The translations under genes were made by a program, and so were the position numbers. A stretch of 24,163 bases of DNA from JAAZFE01 sp034005635 (GTDB lineage: Bacteria > Verrucomicrobiota > Kiritimatiellia > CAIQIC01 > Lenti-01), in assembly GCA_034005635.1 (NCBI GenBank), contig JAVEUJ010000022.1, forward strand, positions 1 through 24,163, in the 5' to 3' direction. Below are positions 7,508 to 15,140 of the stretch, piece by piece; positions within the stretch are counted from its first letter, which is position 1, and the number at the start of each line of letters is the position of its first letter. The notes beneath the pieces were generated by a model that saw nothing but the letters and a program-made list of their open reading frames with translations, was not told where the DNA came from and searched no databases.

Positions 7508-8524
7508 ATGTCGAGTTCATCTGCAGCTACGGCTGGAGGCCGAATCCTGGGCCTCTTGTGCCTGAGCGGTATGCTGGCGGTCACCTCGCTGGCCGACGCC
7601 AAACCGTATGTGGAATCCACGCCTGCGCGTGGCTTTCATCTATTTACCCGCCCACATAAAAAAGATCCTACGGCCCAATGGGATTATGTCCAGTCGCTGG
7701 ATCGCGCCAACAAGGCCCGCGCGGCTGCCCGTCAGGCCTATGCCCTGCGCCTCTTCTGGCCCTATGCTGATGAAGCGCCCGAGGCTCAGCAATTCTACGC
7801 CCGCAGCCTCGACCGCCGCAGACATCCCCAGCAGGCTTTCGATGCCTATCAGCATCTGGTCGAGACCTATCCGGGGCGATTCGATTTCAACGAGATTATT
7901 GCGCGCCAAATGCACCTGGCCACGGACGTCATGAAACGCCGCAAAGGAAAATTTCTGTTCCTGCCCGGGTTTAATGCCCCGGAGCGCGCCATTCCCCTTT
8001 TCGAGAAAATTGTCCAAAATGCTCCAGAAAGCGACTTCACGGCCGAAGCCTATTATCGAATTGGGCAAGCTCATGAACGCGTCTACGAGTACTCGCAGGC
8101 AATCGATGCCTATTTCACCGCGCTGAACCGTTTTCCAACGAGTCCCTTTGCAGAACCAGCGGCCTATGGTCAGGCCATCTGCCACATCCGGGTTGCACAG
8201 GATTCGCCCGAGGATAACCGGGCGGTCGAAACGGCCATTGCGGCCTGCGACCTTTATCTCCAGCGCTATCTGGACATGCCCTTGTCCAATGAAATCCGTG
8301 CTTCCCGCCAAGACCTCCTCCAGCGCCAGGCGCGTAACGCCTTTGCCCGCGCCCGCTATTATGACCACATCCTCCACAATCCAGCCGCGGCGCTCATTGA
8401 ATACCGCGCGTTCCTCGCTCGCCACGCCAACGCTGAACAAGCGGCCGAGGCCCGCCGTCGCGTCAAAGAGCTCACCCGCCAACTCGGTCCTGATGCCCCA
8501 CCCCCTCCCCAACAGGAGAACTAG
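7508..8524 (+). CDS. BamD-like TPR protein of outer-membrane assembly
   Basis: A 338-residue exported repeat protein. The start is placed at the ATG of MSSSSAATAGG because a signal peptide begins there (hydrophobic GLLCLSGMLAV, probable cleavage after ADA). The frame is open to 7367, but that stretch crosses the iterons. The mature part has helical TPR-like units: YADEAPEAQQFYARSL, HPQQAFDAYQHLVETYPG, APERAIPLFEKIVQNAPES, AYYRIGQAHERVYEYSQAIDAYFTALNRFP and the C-terminal ALIEYRAFLARHANAEQAAEARRRVKEL. The repeat style and coupling to lptE point to a BamD/YfiO-type function. Unlike classical BamD it has no lipobox cysteine, so membrane anchoring is unexplained; a general periplasmic TPR scaffold is the alternative. 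The C-terminus ends in a Pro-rich PPPPQQEN. First gene of the operon; the lptE ribosome-binding site lies in its last codons. Confidence 0.62.
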   Translation: MSSSSAATAGGRILGLLCLSGMLAVTSLADAKPYVESTPARGFHLFTRPHKKDPTAQWDYVQSLDRANKARAAARQAYALRLFWPYADEAPEAQQFYARSLDRRRHPQQAFDAYQHLVETYPGRFDFNEIIARQMHLATDVMKRRKGKFLFLPGFNAPERAIPLFEKIVQNAPESDFTAEAYYRIGQAHERVYEYSQAIDAYFTALNRFPTSPFAEPAAYGQAICHIRVAQDSPEDNRAVETAIAACDLYLQRYLDMPLSNEIRASRQDLLQRQARNAFARARYYDHILHNPAAALIEYRAFLARHANAEQAAEARRRVKELTRQLGPDAPPPPQQEN

Positions 8525-8525
8525 C

Positions 8526-9032
8526 ATGAAACGCCTGGCCGCCCCATTCGCCTTAATTTTGCTGCTATCCTCCGGGTGCGCATCCTATCGCCTCGGCTCC
8601 ATGCTGCCCCCCGACGTGCACACCGTCTACATGCCGACGTGCAACAACAAGACCAGTGAACCGCTGATCGAACAAGACGTCACTCAGGCCATTCTCTCGC
8701 AAATCCAAATGGATGGCTCACTGCGCTTGGCGCCCGATGATATGGCCGATACCGTCCTGAATATCACCCTCAACCAATTCTGGCTGGACCCGGTGGCCTA
8801 TGTGTCCGGAGAAAGTTCCACTGCCAACCAGTACCGCATGAACATCCGCGCGGCCTTCGTCCTCTACCGTCGCGCTGATAAGTCCGTCGTGGCCCAGTCC
8901 CCCTCCGTCACCGGGTGGTACGATTTTGATTTTGCCGGGGACATGACTTCCTCCAAGGCGGTCGCGTTGCGCCCCGCAGCGGAAGACCTCGGCCGCCGTA
9001 TCGTCAACCAAATCGTCCAATACTGGCCCTGA
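8526..9032 (+). CDS. lptE: LptE-family LPS-assembly lipoprotein
   Basis: A 168-residue lipoprotein. The signal peptide ends in the lipobox LSSGC with Cys18 as the lipidation site, followed by YRLGS. The body matches the LptE/RlpB pattern: an early VYMPTCNNKTSEPLIEQDVTQAI segment, hydrophobic beta strands and a C-terminal amphipathic helix (AAEDLGRRIVNQIVQYW). LptE plugs the LptD beta-barrel that inserts LPS into the outer membrane. The ATG follows the upstream stop codon by one base and uses AGGAGA at 8514-8519 inside the preceding gene, so translation is probably coupled. LptD is not in the window. The family is divergent in sequence; the call rests on the lipobox, length, topology and BamD-like neighbour. 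Confidence 0.75.
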   Translation: MKRLAAPFALILLLSSGCASYRLGSMLPPDVHTVYMPTCNNKTSEPLIEQDVTQAILSQIQMDGSLRLAPDDMADTVLNITLNQFWLDPVAYVSGESSTANQYRMNIRAAFVLYRRADKSVVAQSPSVTGWYDFDFAGDMTSSKAVALRPAAEDLGRRIVNQIVQYWP

Positions 9033-9040
9033 GGTTTTCC

Positions 9041-9847
9041 GTGCCGGCCAAGCGCATCATTCCTTGCCTTGATATTGCGGGCGGACGTGTTGTCAAGGGT
9101 ATCCGGTTTGTTGATTTGCGCGATGCCGGCGACCCCGTTGAGGTCGCCCGAGCCTATGAAGCTCAGGGGGCTGACGAACTGGTGTTTCTGGATATCACGG
9201 CGTCCAGCGACGACCGCGAAACGATGGTCGATGTTGTCCGCGCCGTGGCGCGTGAAGTTTTCATGCCCCTAACCGTCGGGGGCGGTATCCGCAGCCCCGC
9301 CGATATTCGCCGCATGCTCCAAGCCGGTGCTGACAAGGTTTCTCTCAATACCGCCGCTATCCTCAACCCGGCGCTAATCGACGACGCCTCCCGGCAGTTC
9401 GGTTCCCAGTGCATCGTCCTGGCCATTGACGCGCGGCGCCATGTCGATGGCCCCGGCTGGACGGTCTATACCCACGGGGGGCGCACCCCCACTCAGTTGG
9501 ATACCGTCGAGTGGGCACAAGAATGTGTCCGTCGCGGTGCCGGTGAAATTCTCCTCACCAGCATGGATCGTGACGGCACACGCGACGGCTATGATCTGGA
9601 ACTGACCCGCGCCATTGCCGATGCCGTCCCGGTCCCGGTCATCGCCTCCGGTGGCGTCGGCTCTCTCGAACATCTGTATGCCGGTATCCACGATGGCCAT
9701 GCCGATGCCGTGCTCGCCGCGTCCATCTTCCATTTTGGCGAATTCACCATTCCGCAGGCCAAGGCCTACCTCGCCCAACGCGGCATCGAAATCCGCCCCC
9801 CCTTGGCCGCCCCCGATGCCATCCCCCCGCAAGGAGCCCCCAGATGA
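9041..9847 (+). CDS. hisF: Imidazole glycerol phosphate synthase, cyclase subunit HisF
   Basis: A 268-residue canonical HisF. With HisH-supplied ammonia it closes the imidazole ring of PRFAR to give IGP and AICAR in histidine synthesis. Asp11 (PCLDI) and Asp130 (AIDAR) fall at exactly the textbook catalytic positions. Lys19, VGGGIRS, LLTSMDRDGT and ASGGVGSLEH (phosphate-binding) are all intact, as is FHFGEF near the C-terminus. The last 15 or so residues are a Pro-rich tail beyond the usual end. The start is GTG with GAGG six bases upstream, overlapping the lptE stop. The stop overlaps the hisI start by 4 bases. hisH, hisA and the other his genes are not in view, so the pathway is split over several loci. 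Confidence 0.96.
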   Translation: MPAKRIIPCLDIAGGRVVKGIRFVDLRDAGDPVEVARAYEAQGADELVFLDITASSDDRETMVDVVRAVAREVFMPLTVGGGIRSPADIRRMLQAGADKVSLNTAAILNPALIDDASRQFGSQCIVLAIDARRHVDGPGWTVYTHGGRTPTQLDTVEWAQECVRRGAGEILLTSMDRDGTRDGYDLELTRAIADAVPVPVIASGGVGSLEHLYAGIHDGHADAVLAASIFHFGEFTIPQAKAYLAQRGIEIRPPLAAPDAIPPQGAPR

Positions 9848-10254
9848 ACGAACGCGAAGAAGGCACCAGCCTCACTCTCGATTTCAATAAGTTGACCAAG
9901 GCCGTCGCGGCCTGCCCCGGTGTAATCCCCGTTGCGGTCCAGCATGCCGATACACACGAGATCATCCTCATCGCCTATGTTAATCAAGCGGCCTTGACCA
10001 AGGCCATCGCCGAGCGCACCGCCATCTTCTGGAGCACCTCGCGCAACGAACTATGGGAGAAAGGAAAAACGTCCGGCGAAACTTTTGAACTCCTCGACAT
10101 CCGCGTAAACTGCGAACAAAATTCGCTCGTCTACATCGTCCGTCCCCGGCGCGGCAATATTTGCCATACCCGTAATCAACAGGGCGCACCCCGCAACTGC
10201 TACTATCGCCGACTTGATTTTGCCACTGGGCAACTCGTTAATCTGGATCCCTAA
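9844..10254 (+). CDS. hisI: Phosphoribosyl-AMP cyclohydrolase HisI, atypical metal site
   Basis: A 136-residue HisI that opens the purine ring of PR-AMP in histidine synthesis. The signature FWSTSRNELWEKGKTSG (62-78) is intact. Zinc-type cysteines are at 90, 107 and 119 (NCEQN, ICHT, NCYY). The usual Mg-binding DCDxD motif reads N89-C90-E91-Q92-N93, so the three Asp ligands are Asn, Glu and Asn. The loop between the last two cysteines is also longer (12 residues apart instead of the usual 7). There is no HisE domain. Its ATG overlaps the hisF stop (ATGA), so the pair is translationally coupled. Probably a functional lineage variant, since the other signatures are unbroken, but metal use may differ. 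Confidence 0.9.
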   Translation: MNEREEGTSLTLDFNKLTKAVAACPGVIPVAVQHADTHEIILIAYVNQAALTKAIAERTAIFWSTSRNELWEKGKTSGETFELLDIRVNCEQNSLVYIVRPRRGNICHTRNQQGAPRNCYYRRLDFATGQLVNLDP

Positions 10255-10260
10255 ACTGAC

Positions 10261-11283
10261 ATGACCCCTGCGCCTCCATCTGACCCCGTTGATCCCCAGC
10301 GCGCTGCTGCTAATCGGCGCATGGGCGTCTTCATCACTATTTTCATTCTCCTGCTCATCGGTTCGATTTGGCTGGTTATGCGCGAAGAAAAACGCCGTGG
10401 CATTTTGATTCTGCCCACGCCCACTGCCGCCCCGGAATCAGCACCCGCGCCGCGCTCCGTTCCAGTCACCCAACCCGCCGCCCCCCGGCCTGAGTTGAGC
10501 ACGCCCGCTCCATCGACCTCGCCCGCGTTGCAAGAATCCGCTCGAATGGAGAGCGCCTTGACCGCCTTTCGCGAAGCCGGCGCCCACCTAAACGCTCAAC
10601 GTTTTGATCAGGCCGAAGAACGCGCGCTCGAATCCCTGCGCCTGTACCCCAATATGGCCGCCGCCCAGCGCATCCTCGGCTTGGTCTATCTCCAGCAGGG
10701 CCGCATTGACCGCGCCATCTCCGTGCTGGAAGCCTCCTTGCGCAATGAGCCGTTTCATCCCGAGGCCCTCACCAATCTGGCCTTCGCCTATCTTCAGGCC
10801 CAAAACCCCGGTCTCGCGCTCGAGCTCATCGAAACCTGCCGACGGCTCCACCCCGATTACAAACCCGCGCTCTTGCAGCATGGCCTGATGCTATTGGCTG
10901 ACCCCGGCTCCACCGAAGCGGTTGCTGTCCTCCGCGAAGCTGTCGCGGCCTTCCCCCAGATGCCCGGGCCACGCAATAATTTGGCGGTCGCCCTTGCCCG
11001 CACTGGTGATCGTGCCGGCGCCCGGGAGCAATTGACCGAACTGCTGGAACTAGACCCCGGTAACTTTTCCGCCCTCTTCAACATGGGCGCGCTCTATGCC
11101 GCAGAAACCAATGCCCCCGCGGCCATCCCCTGGCTCCGCCACGCCATGGAACAAACCAATCCCTCTGAATTCCGGCGCTATCTCAATGACCCGGACCTCG
11201 CTCCGATCCGCAACCTGCCCGAGTTTCTGCAATTGCTGCAAGAGCTCGATCCTGTTCTGCCGCCGCCCCCGCCCCCCCGATAA
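10261..11283 (+). CDS. Membrane-anchored TPR protein
   Basis: A 340-residue protein with a short cytoplasmic N-terminus, one TM helix (about 22-40, GVFITIFILLLIGSIWLVM), a Pro/Ala/Ser-rich linker (about 52-90) and a C-terminal domain of at least five TPR-like units. Examples are AHLNAQRFDQAEERALESLRLYPN, AQRILGLVYLQQGRIDRAISVLEASLRNEP and ALTNLAFAYLQAQNPGLALELIETCRRLHP. It ends in a poly-Pro run. It starts six bases after the hisI stop with no clear ribosome-binding site and is the last gene of the operon. The topology suggests a periplasmic interaction scaffold, fitting the envelope genes upstream. No specific function is recognised. Confidence 0.8.
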   Translation: MTPAPPSDPVDPQRAAANRRMGVFITIFILLLIGSIWLVMREEKRRGILILPTPTAAPESAPAPRSVPVTQPAAPRPELSTPAPSTSPALQESARMESALTAFREAGAHLNAQRFDQAEERALESLRLYPNMAAAQRILGLVYLQQGRIDRAISVLEASLRNEPFHPEALTNLAFAYLQAQNPGLALELIETCRRLHPDYKPALLQHGLMLLADPGSTEAVAVLREAVAAFPQMPGPRNNLAVALARTGDRAGAREQLTELLELDPGNFSALFNMGALYAAETNAPAAIPWLRHAMEQTNPSEFRRYLNDPDLAPIRNLPEFLQLLQELDPVLPPPPPPR

Positions 11284-11321
11284 AACGCCAACAATTCCGA
11301 CTCTAAACAACCGCGGCTCAC

Positions 11322-11336
11322 TCCGCCACGGGCGGA
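11322..11336. terminator. Weak hairpin between convergent TPR and pseudopilin genes
   Basis: TCCGCC-ACG-GGCGGA forms a 6-bp stem in the 88-bp convergent gap. No T-tract is seen, so this is only a possible transcription end site. Confidence 0.22.
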
Positions 11337-11371
11337 CAAACCGGAGCTGGTACCCGTACAAAGAAAACTGG

Positions 11372-11773
11372 TTACTTCGGCTTCGGATTCCCGATCCACA
11401 CGGCAGTGTTTGTTTTCTTGCTATCGCCACCGTGCGACCACAGGTAGAAGGTCACTTTCGAACTCTTGAAGTAATGATACTCCTCCCCCCACGGATCGGT
11501 ATAATTCGTCAGTGAATGATTGGCGTCTTTTAAGGCTGCTTTAAGAGCAGCATTGTCTTCTGTGTTGACCTTACCGGGCACCTGGCCGTATTTCATCTGG
11601 TAGTTCGTCACGAAACTCTCCAACTGGGTAACTTCTGCTTCGGCCTGACTGCGCGCCGCCTTCTTCTGTGCATTGCCCGCCAGCCCCAGAATCAGCGCCG
11701 CCAGCAAGGCAATGATTGCAATCACCGTGAGCACTTCTACCAATGTGAATCCAGTCCGGTTTGTGTTGCGCAT
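11372..11773 (-). CDS. Type II secretion/type IV pilus pseudopilin (GspG-like)
   Basis: A 133-residue prepilin-like protein. A short basic leader (MRNTNRTG) is followed by the class III cleavage and methylation site G|FTLVEV, with Glu5 of the mature chain, then a hydrophobic helix (LTVIAIIALLAALILGLAG). The C-terminal part has the TDPWGEEYHY motif typical of GspG-type major pseudopilins. The prepilin peptidase would cut after Gly8. The ATG at 11773 is preferred over an upstream in-frame ATG at 11794 because GGGAGAGA lies just before it. It is a lone gene with no gsp or pil machinery nearby, so its system is elsewhere; solitary pseudopilins of this type are common in PVC-group genomes. Confidence 0.85.
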   Translation of the reverse strand: MRNTNRTGFTLVEVLTVIAIIALLAALILGLAGNAQKKAARSQAEAEVTQLESFVTNYQMKYGQVPGKVNTEDNAALKAALKDANHSLTNYTDPWGEEYHYFKSSKVTFYLWSHGGDSKKTNTAVWIGNPKPK

Positions 11774-11821
11774 GATCTCTCTCCCGTTATCCATCTATCT
11801 TGCGCCAACCGCGTGGCAGAA

Positions 11822-12577
11822 TCAAGATTCCTCTTGTTCCCCGGCAGCACCCAGGCAGAGATGGAGCGCGCCCAACAGCACAGTACATGCCGTATCGGTG
11901 CGTAACGTCCGCGTCCCCCAGGAAACCGCCGCGAAATCATGTTCCGCCAGCAGCGTCAGTTCGTAGGGTGTCCAGCCCCCCTCTGGTCCCACCGCCAGCA
12001 GGACGCGGCTCGCCCGCGGCAGCCCCGCGAGCTGCGACAGCGGAAAGTCCGCCGCCCCCGGATGCGCCACCAGCCGGGCGGCGTAGGGGCCGAACGTGTC
12101 CAGTTCATCCTCCACCTGTTTCTTGAATTGCCGATGAATGCTCACCTGCGGCAAGCGCGTATCCCGCGCCTGCTGCAACCCCTCGATCAACCCCTGGCGG
12201 ATGTGCGCCGACTCCAGAACATGCGTGTCGAAATAGTTGCGCTCCGTTTTCCAGGCATTGGAGATGATCACCCGCCCCACCCCCAGCGCGGCCAGCACCG
12301 GCCACAGTCGGTTCATCACCTTGGGCCGCGGCATGGCCAGCAGCAAATCTATGCGCGGGATCGGTGGCGTATCTGGGCTGAAGCGGCATTGTAAGCGGAT
12401 GGTTGGACCGTCCTCAACAACCGTGGCCGTGCCCAGCGGACCGTCAACAACCCCAATGCGAATTTCGTCACCGGGAGCCGTCTTCAGTATCTCGCGCACA
12501 TGCCGCGCGCGGTTGCCCGATAACACCGCTGCTCCATCAGCGTCAATTTCGTCCGGCTCCAGCAGAATCAGGTTCAT
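11822..12577 (-). CDS. rsmE: 16S rRNA m3U1498 methyltransferase RsmE
   Basis: A 251-residue SPOUT-class methyltransferase that N3-methylates U1498 of 16S rRNA using SAM. The N-terminal PUA-like region contains the HVREILKTAPGDEI signature. The C-terminal trefoil-knot SAM site shows LLAVGPEGGWT and GTRTLRTDTA, both diagnostic. LLLAMPRPKVMNRLW near residue 80 matches the 'K...' strand before the knot. The ATG at 12577 is chosen; a TTG two codons upstream is less likely. It has no strong ribosome-binding site. It lies between the pseudopilin and leuD genes on the same strand but with spacers, so it is probably transcribed alone. Confidence 0.93.
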   Translation of the reverse strand: MNLILLEPDEIDADGAAVLSGNRARHVREILKTAPGDEIRIGVVDGPLGTATVVEDGPTIRLQCRFSPDTPPIPRIDLLLAMPRPKVMNRLWPVLAALGVGRVIISNAWKTERNYFDTHVLESAHIRQGLIEGLQQARDTRLPQVSIHRQFKKQVEDELDTFGPYAARLVAHPGAADFPLSQLAGLPRASRVLLAVGPEGGWTPYELTLLAEHDFAAVSWGTRTLRTDTACTVLLGALHLCLGAAGEQEES

Positions 12578-12670
12578 AACCAAATAACCCGGACCGCGCG
12601 GCGCGCTGTCCCTAACCAGAAATCCATTTCGCGTTTTCCGCGACTTTCGTAGTTTCCCGCTTTTGGCTGT

Positions 12671-13303
12671 TCACGCCATCTGCACGTCGTGCGTGACCTC
12701 GAATGCCGTAATCTCCGCCTCATGTGCCAGCGTCACCCCGATGGCATCCAGGCCGCCCATCAGTTTTTCTTTCACGTCGGAGGTGATCTCGAATCTGAAG
12801 ACGCGCTCCTGCGCACCGCGCACCGTCACTGTCTGCGCGACGAGATCCACCGTGGCCTCCAGCTTGCAGCCTTTCGCCTCGTCGAAGATCCATTGCACCT
12901 CGTCGGACGCCAGCTCGATCGGCAGCAGTCCGTTGCCATAGCTGTTGTTTTTGAAGATGTCCGCAAAACCGGGAATGCGCTTGTCGCCCTCCCCGCGCCA
13001 CGGGGCAATCACCGCACGGAAGCCGTACTGCTGCACCGCCCAGACCGCATGTTCACGGCTCGAACCACAACCAAAGTTATTCCCGGCGACCAGGATCGAA
13101 GCGCCCTGACGCTCGGCATCGTTCAGCTCAAATTCCGGATTGGGCGAACCATCCTTGAGATAGCGCCAGTCGAAAAACAGCGCCGGGCCAAATCCCGTGC
13201 GCTCGATCGACTTCAAAAACTGCTTGGGGATAATTTGGTCAGTATCGACGTTGGCCCGCTCCAGGACCGCCACTGTACCCGTGAATGTCTTGAATGCGTC
13301 CAT
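12671..13303 (-). CDS. leuD: 3-isopropylmalate dehydratase small subunit LeuD
   Basis: A 210-residue small (swivel) subunit that pairs with LeuC to isomerise 2- to 3-isopropylmalate in leucine synthesis. Motifs: NVDTDQIIPKQFLK near the N-terminus, GNNFGCGSSREHAVWA in the middle, and ADIFKNNSYGNGLLPIEL. An odd feature is an 11-residue stretch, WRGEGDKRIPG (12968-13000), between VIAP and FADIF, where the family normally has about one residue. The start is the ATG at 13303 with a strong AAGGAGG; the frame remains open upstream but that part is antisense-like Gly-rich sequence inside leuC. ATG overlaps the leuC TGA by one base (TGATG), indicating translational coupling. Confidence 0.94.
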   Translation of the reverse strand: MDAFKTFTGTVAVLERANVDTDQIIPKQFLKSIERTGFGPALFFDWRYLKDGSPNPEFELNDAERQGASILVAGNNFGCGSSREHAVWAVQQYGFRAVIAPWRGEGDKRIPGFADIFKNNSYGNGLLPIELASDEVQWIFDEAKGCKLEATVDLVAQTVTVRGAQERVFRFEITSDVKEKLMGGLDAIGVTLAHEAEITAFEVTHDVQMA

Positions 13304-14715
13304 CAGTTGCCTCCTTCGAGCCACGTGCGCACGTCCACGAAATGACCAGCCACCGCCGCCGCCGCCGCCATCACCGGGCTGACTAAGTGCGTACGGCCGC
13401 CCTGGCCTTGCCGGCCTTCGAAATTGCGGTTTGAGGTCGAGGCCGCCCGCTGACCCGGCTGCAATCGGTCTGGATTCATCGCCAGGCACATGCTGCAACC
13501 CGGATGGCGCCATTCAGCCCCGGCGGCCGTGAAAATTTGGTCCAGCCCTTCCGCCTCGGCCTGCGCCTTGACCCGCGCCGAACCGGGCACCACCAGCGTC
13601 TGCACGCCCTTGGCGATGGTGCGGCCTTTCAGTACGCCGGCCGCCTCGCGTAAATCCTCGATGCGCCCGTTGGTGCAACTGCCGATGAAGACTACATCTA
13701 CGGCAATGTCGGTCATTGGCGTCCCGGATTTCAGATCCATGTAAGCCAGTGCCTTGTCGACATCCTGCGGTTGCACCGTCGGCACATCGTTGCGCCCTGG
13801 CACCGCTGCATCAATATCCACGACCATCCCCGGACTCGTGCCCCAACTGATCTGCGGTGCCAGGACCGAGGTATCAATCGTGATATCGCGATCAAAAACA
13901 ACCCCTTCGTCGCTCTTCAGTGTCTTCCAAAATGCAATGGATTTCTCCAAAGCCTCGCCGCGCGGCGCATGGGGCCGGTCCCCGTTGGCGATGTACTCGA
14001 ACGTCGTCTCATCCGGCGCAATCATCCCCGCCCGGGCTCCCGCCTCAATGGACATGTTGCAGATCGTCATGCGCCCCGACATCGGCAACGCGCGAATCGC
14101 CTCGCCATCATACTCGAGCACGCAGCCCGTCCCGCCGGCGGTTCCAATTTCGCGGATCAGCCGCAGGATGAAATCTTTGGCCGTGACCCATTGGCGCGGC
14201 CGCCCGGTGAAGGTCGCGCGCATCGAACGGCTTTTGCGCTGCCAAAGCGTTTGCGTCGCCAGCACGTGTTCCACTTCGCTGGTGCCAATACCGAATGCCA
14301 GCGCTCCAAACGCCCCGTGGGTCGCCGTGTGCGAGTCACCGCATACAATCGTCAGCCCCGGCAAGGTCAGCCCCAGTTCCGGTGCCATGATGTGGACGAT
14401 GCCCGTGGTCGGCGAACCGATGCCATGGAGCACCAGACCGAACTCCCGGCAGTTGCGTTCCAGCATGTCAATTTGCGCCTTGGCAATCCGGTCCATAATA
14501 TTATGCGGATCCACCGTCGGCACGTTGTGATCGATTGTCGCTACGTTCAGCTCGGGACGGCGCACGTTTCGTCCCGCCAACCGCAGGCCTTCGAAAGCCT
14601 GCGGACTGGTGACCTCGTGCACGAGCTGCCGATCGATATACAGCAGCGCAGACCCATTCGCCTCTTCGCGGACAACGTGCCGCGACCAAACCTTGTCATA
14701 TAGTGTTGTGCTCAT
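13303..14715 (-). CDS. leuC: 3-isopropylmalate dehydratase large subunit LeuC
   Basis: A 470-residue aconitase-superfamily protein, the usual LeuC length. It starts MSTTLYDKVWSRHVV, a typical LeuC N-terminus, with VCGDSHTATHGAFGALAFGIGTSEVEHVLATQTL further in. The [4Fe-4S] cysteines are in FIGSCTNGR and in GCSMCLAMNPD. The frame is open upstream to 14847, but residues before MSTT are unrelated low-complexity sequence. No ribosome-binding site precedes the ATG, and a candidate -10 box ends only about 13 bases upstream, so the mRNA may be nearly leaderless. It forms an operon with leuD. leuA and leuB are not in the window. Confidence 0.95.
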   Translation of the reverse strand: MSTTLYDKVWSRHVVREEANGSALLYIDRQLVHEVTSPQAFEGLRLAGRNVRRPELNVATIDHNVPTVDPHNIMDRIAKAQIDMLERNCREFGLVLHGIGSPTTGIVHIMAPELGLTLPGLTIVCGDSHTATHGAFGALAFGIGTSEVEHVLATQTLWQRKSRSMRATFTGRPRQWVTAKDFILRLIREIGTAGGTGCVLEYDGEAIRALPMSGRMTICNMSIEAGARAGMIAPDETTFEYIANGDRPHAPRGEALEKSIAFWKTLKSDEGVVFDRDITIDTSVLAPQISWGTSPGMVVDIDAAVPGRNDVPTVQPQDVDKALAYMDLKSGTPMTDIAVDVVFIGSCTNGRIEDLREAAGVLKGRTIAKGVQTLVVPGSARVKAQAEAEGLDQIFTAAGAEWRHPGCSMCLAMNPDRLQPGQRAASTSNRNFEGRQGQGGRTHLVSPVMAAAAAVAGHFVDVRTWLEGGN

Positions 14716-14727
14716 GATGTGCGTCAA

Positions 14728-14756
14728 ACTATACGGCCCCCCCCCGCCTCGCGCAA
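14728..14756 (-). promoter_or_regulatory. Candidate leuCD promoter
   Basis: On the minus strand, TTGCGC (14756-14751) and TATAGT (14733-14728) are 17 bases apart. The expected start of transcription, about 14721, would leave a leader of about six bases before the leuC ATG at 14715. The spacer contains a run of nine G (minus strand), which may be prone to slippage. Confidence 0.4.
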
Positions 14757-14792
14757 GACCGTTGGTCGTTGGATCATCTGGATCCATTTTAA

Positions 14793-15140
14793 ACCACAGA
14801 GGGCCATCGCGCGGCATAGCCGCAACCAAAGGAATTAAGACCACCACGAATTACACCGATTTCACAGATTGAGAAAAAGAGGACAAAGAGGAAAATGAAT
14901 TTGAACTCAAGAACTCAGGAAAGAATAACGGTGAAGATATACTACGAAAAGGAGACGGCTTTCCTGTAGGTGCGCCCGCTGGGTGCGCCGAGCAGAAGAA
15001 GCCGTGCAACAGAACTGGAAGATGCGCGGACCGGGAGGTCCACGCTACGAGAGCCACGTTTTCCACAGTGTGGTCCCGCATGCGCGGGATCTTCCATAGC
15101 GTGGAAAACTCATCGTCTGTTTTCCCCTCTGTCCTTCATC
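14793..15140. repeat. Mosaic of dispersed intergenic repeats
   Basis: Non-coding. It holds the GCGCGGCATAGCCGC block (14809-14831, inverted copy at 86-108), a CCACGAATTACACCGAT block (14851-14867), an ATGAATTTGAACTCAAGAAC block (from 14895, inverted copy at 15432-15463), a single arm of the 26-base CTGTAGGTG motif (14964-14989, other arms at 4848-4922), the palindrome GGACCGGGAGGTCC (15028-15041) and a two-unit palindrome element (15061-15106). The internal copies show directly that these are repeats. No open frame here looks like a protein. Confidence 0.65.
15061..15106. repeat. Two-unit palindromic element, inverted copy of 16316-16361
   Basis: TTCCACAGTGTGGTC (15061-15075) and TTCCATAGCGTGGAA (15092-15106) start 31 bp apart, flanking the perfect palindrome ATCCCGCGCATGCGGGA-like core read as CCCGCATGCGCGGG. 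The 46 bases match the reverse complement of 16316-16361 at 42 positions. It is the same family as the array upstream of the hemolysin III gene. Confidence 0.7.

Noticed and set aside
13304..13513. 70-residue N-terminal extension of LeuD
   Set aside because: It lies inside leuC in another frame and is Gly/Arg-rich; AAGGAGG and homology place the start at 13303.
13771..14703. 310-residue open frame on the plus strand
   Set aside because: Shadow of leuC; rich in Arg and His with no family features, as are other long antisense frames in the hydrogenase and kinase genes.
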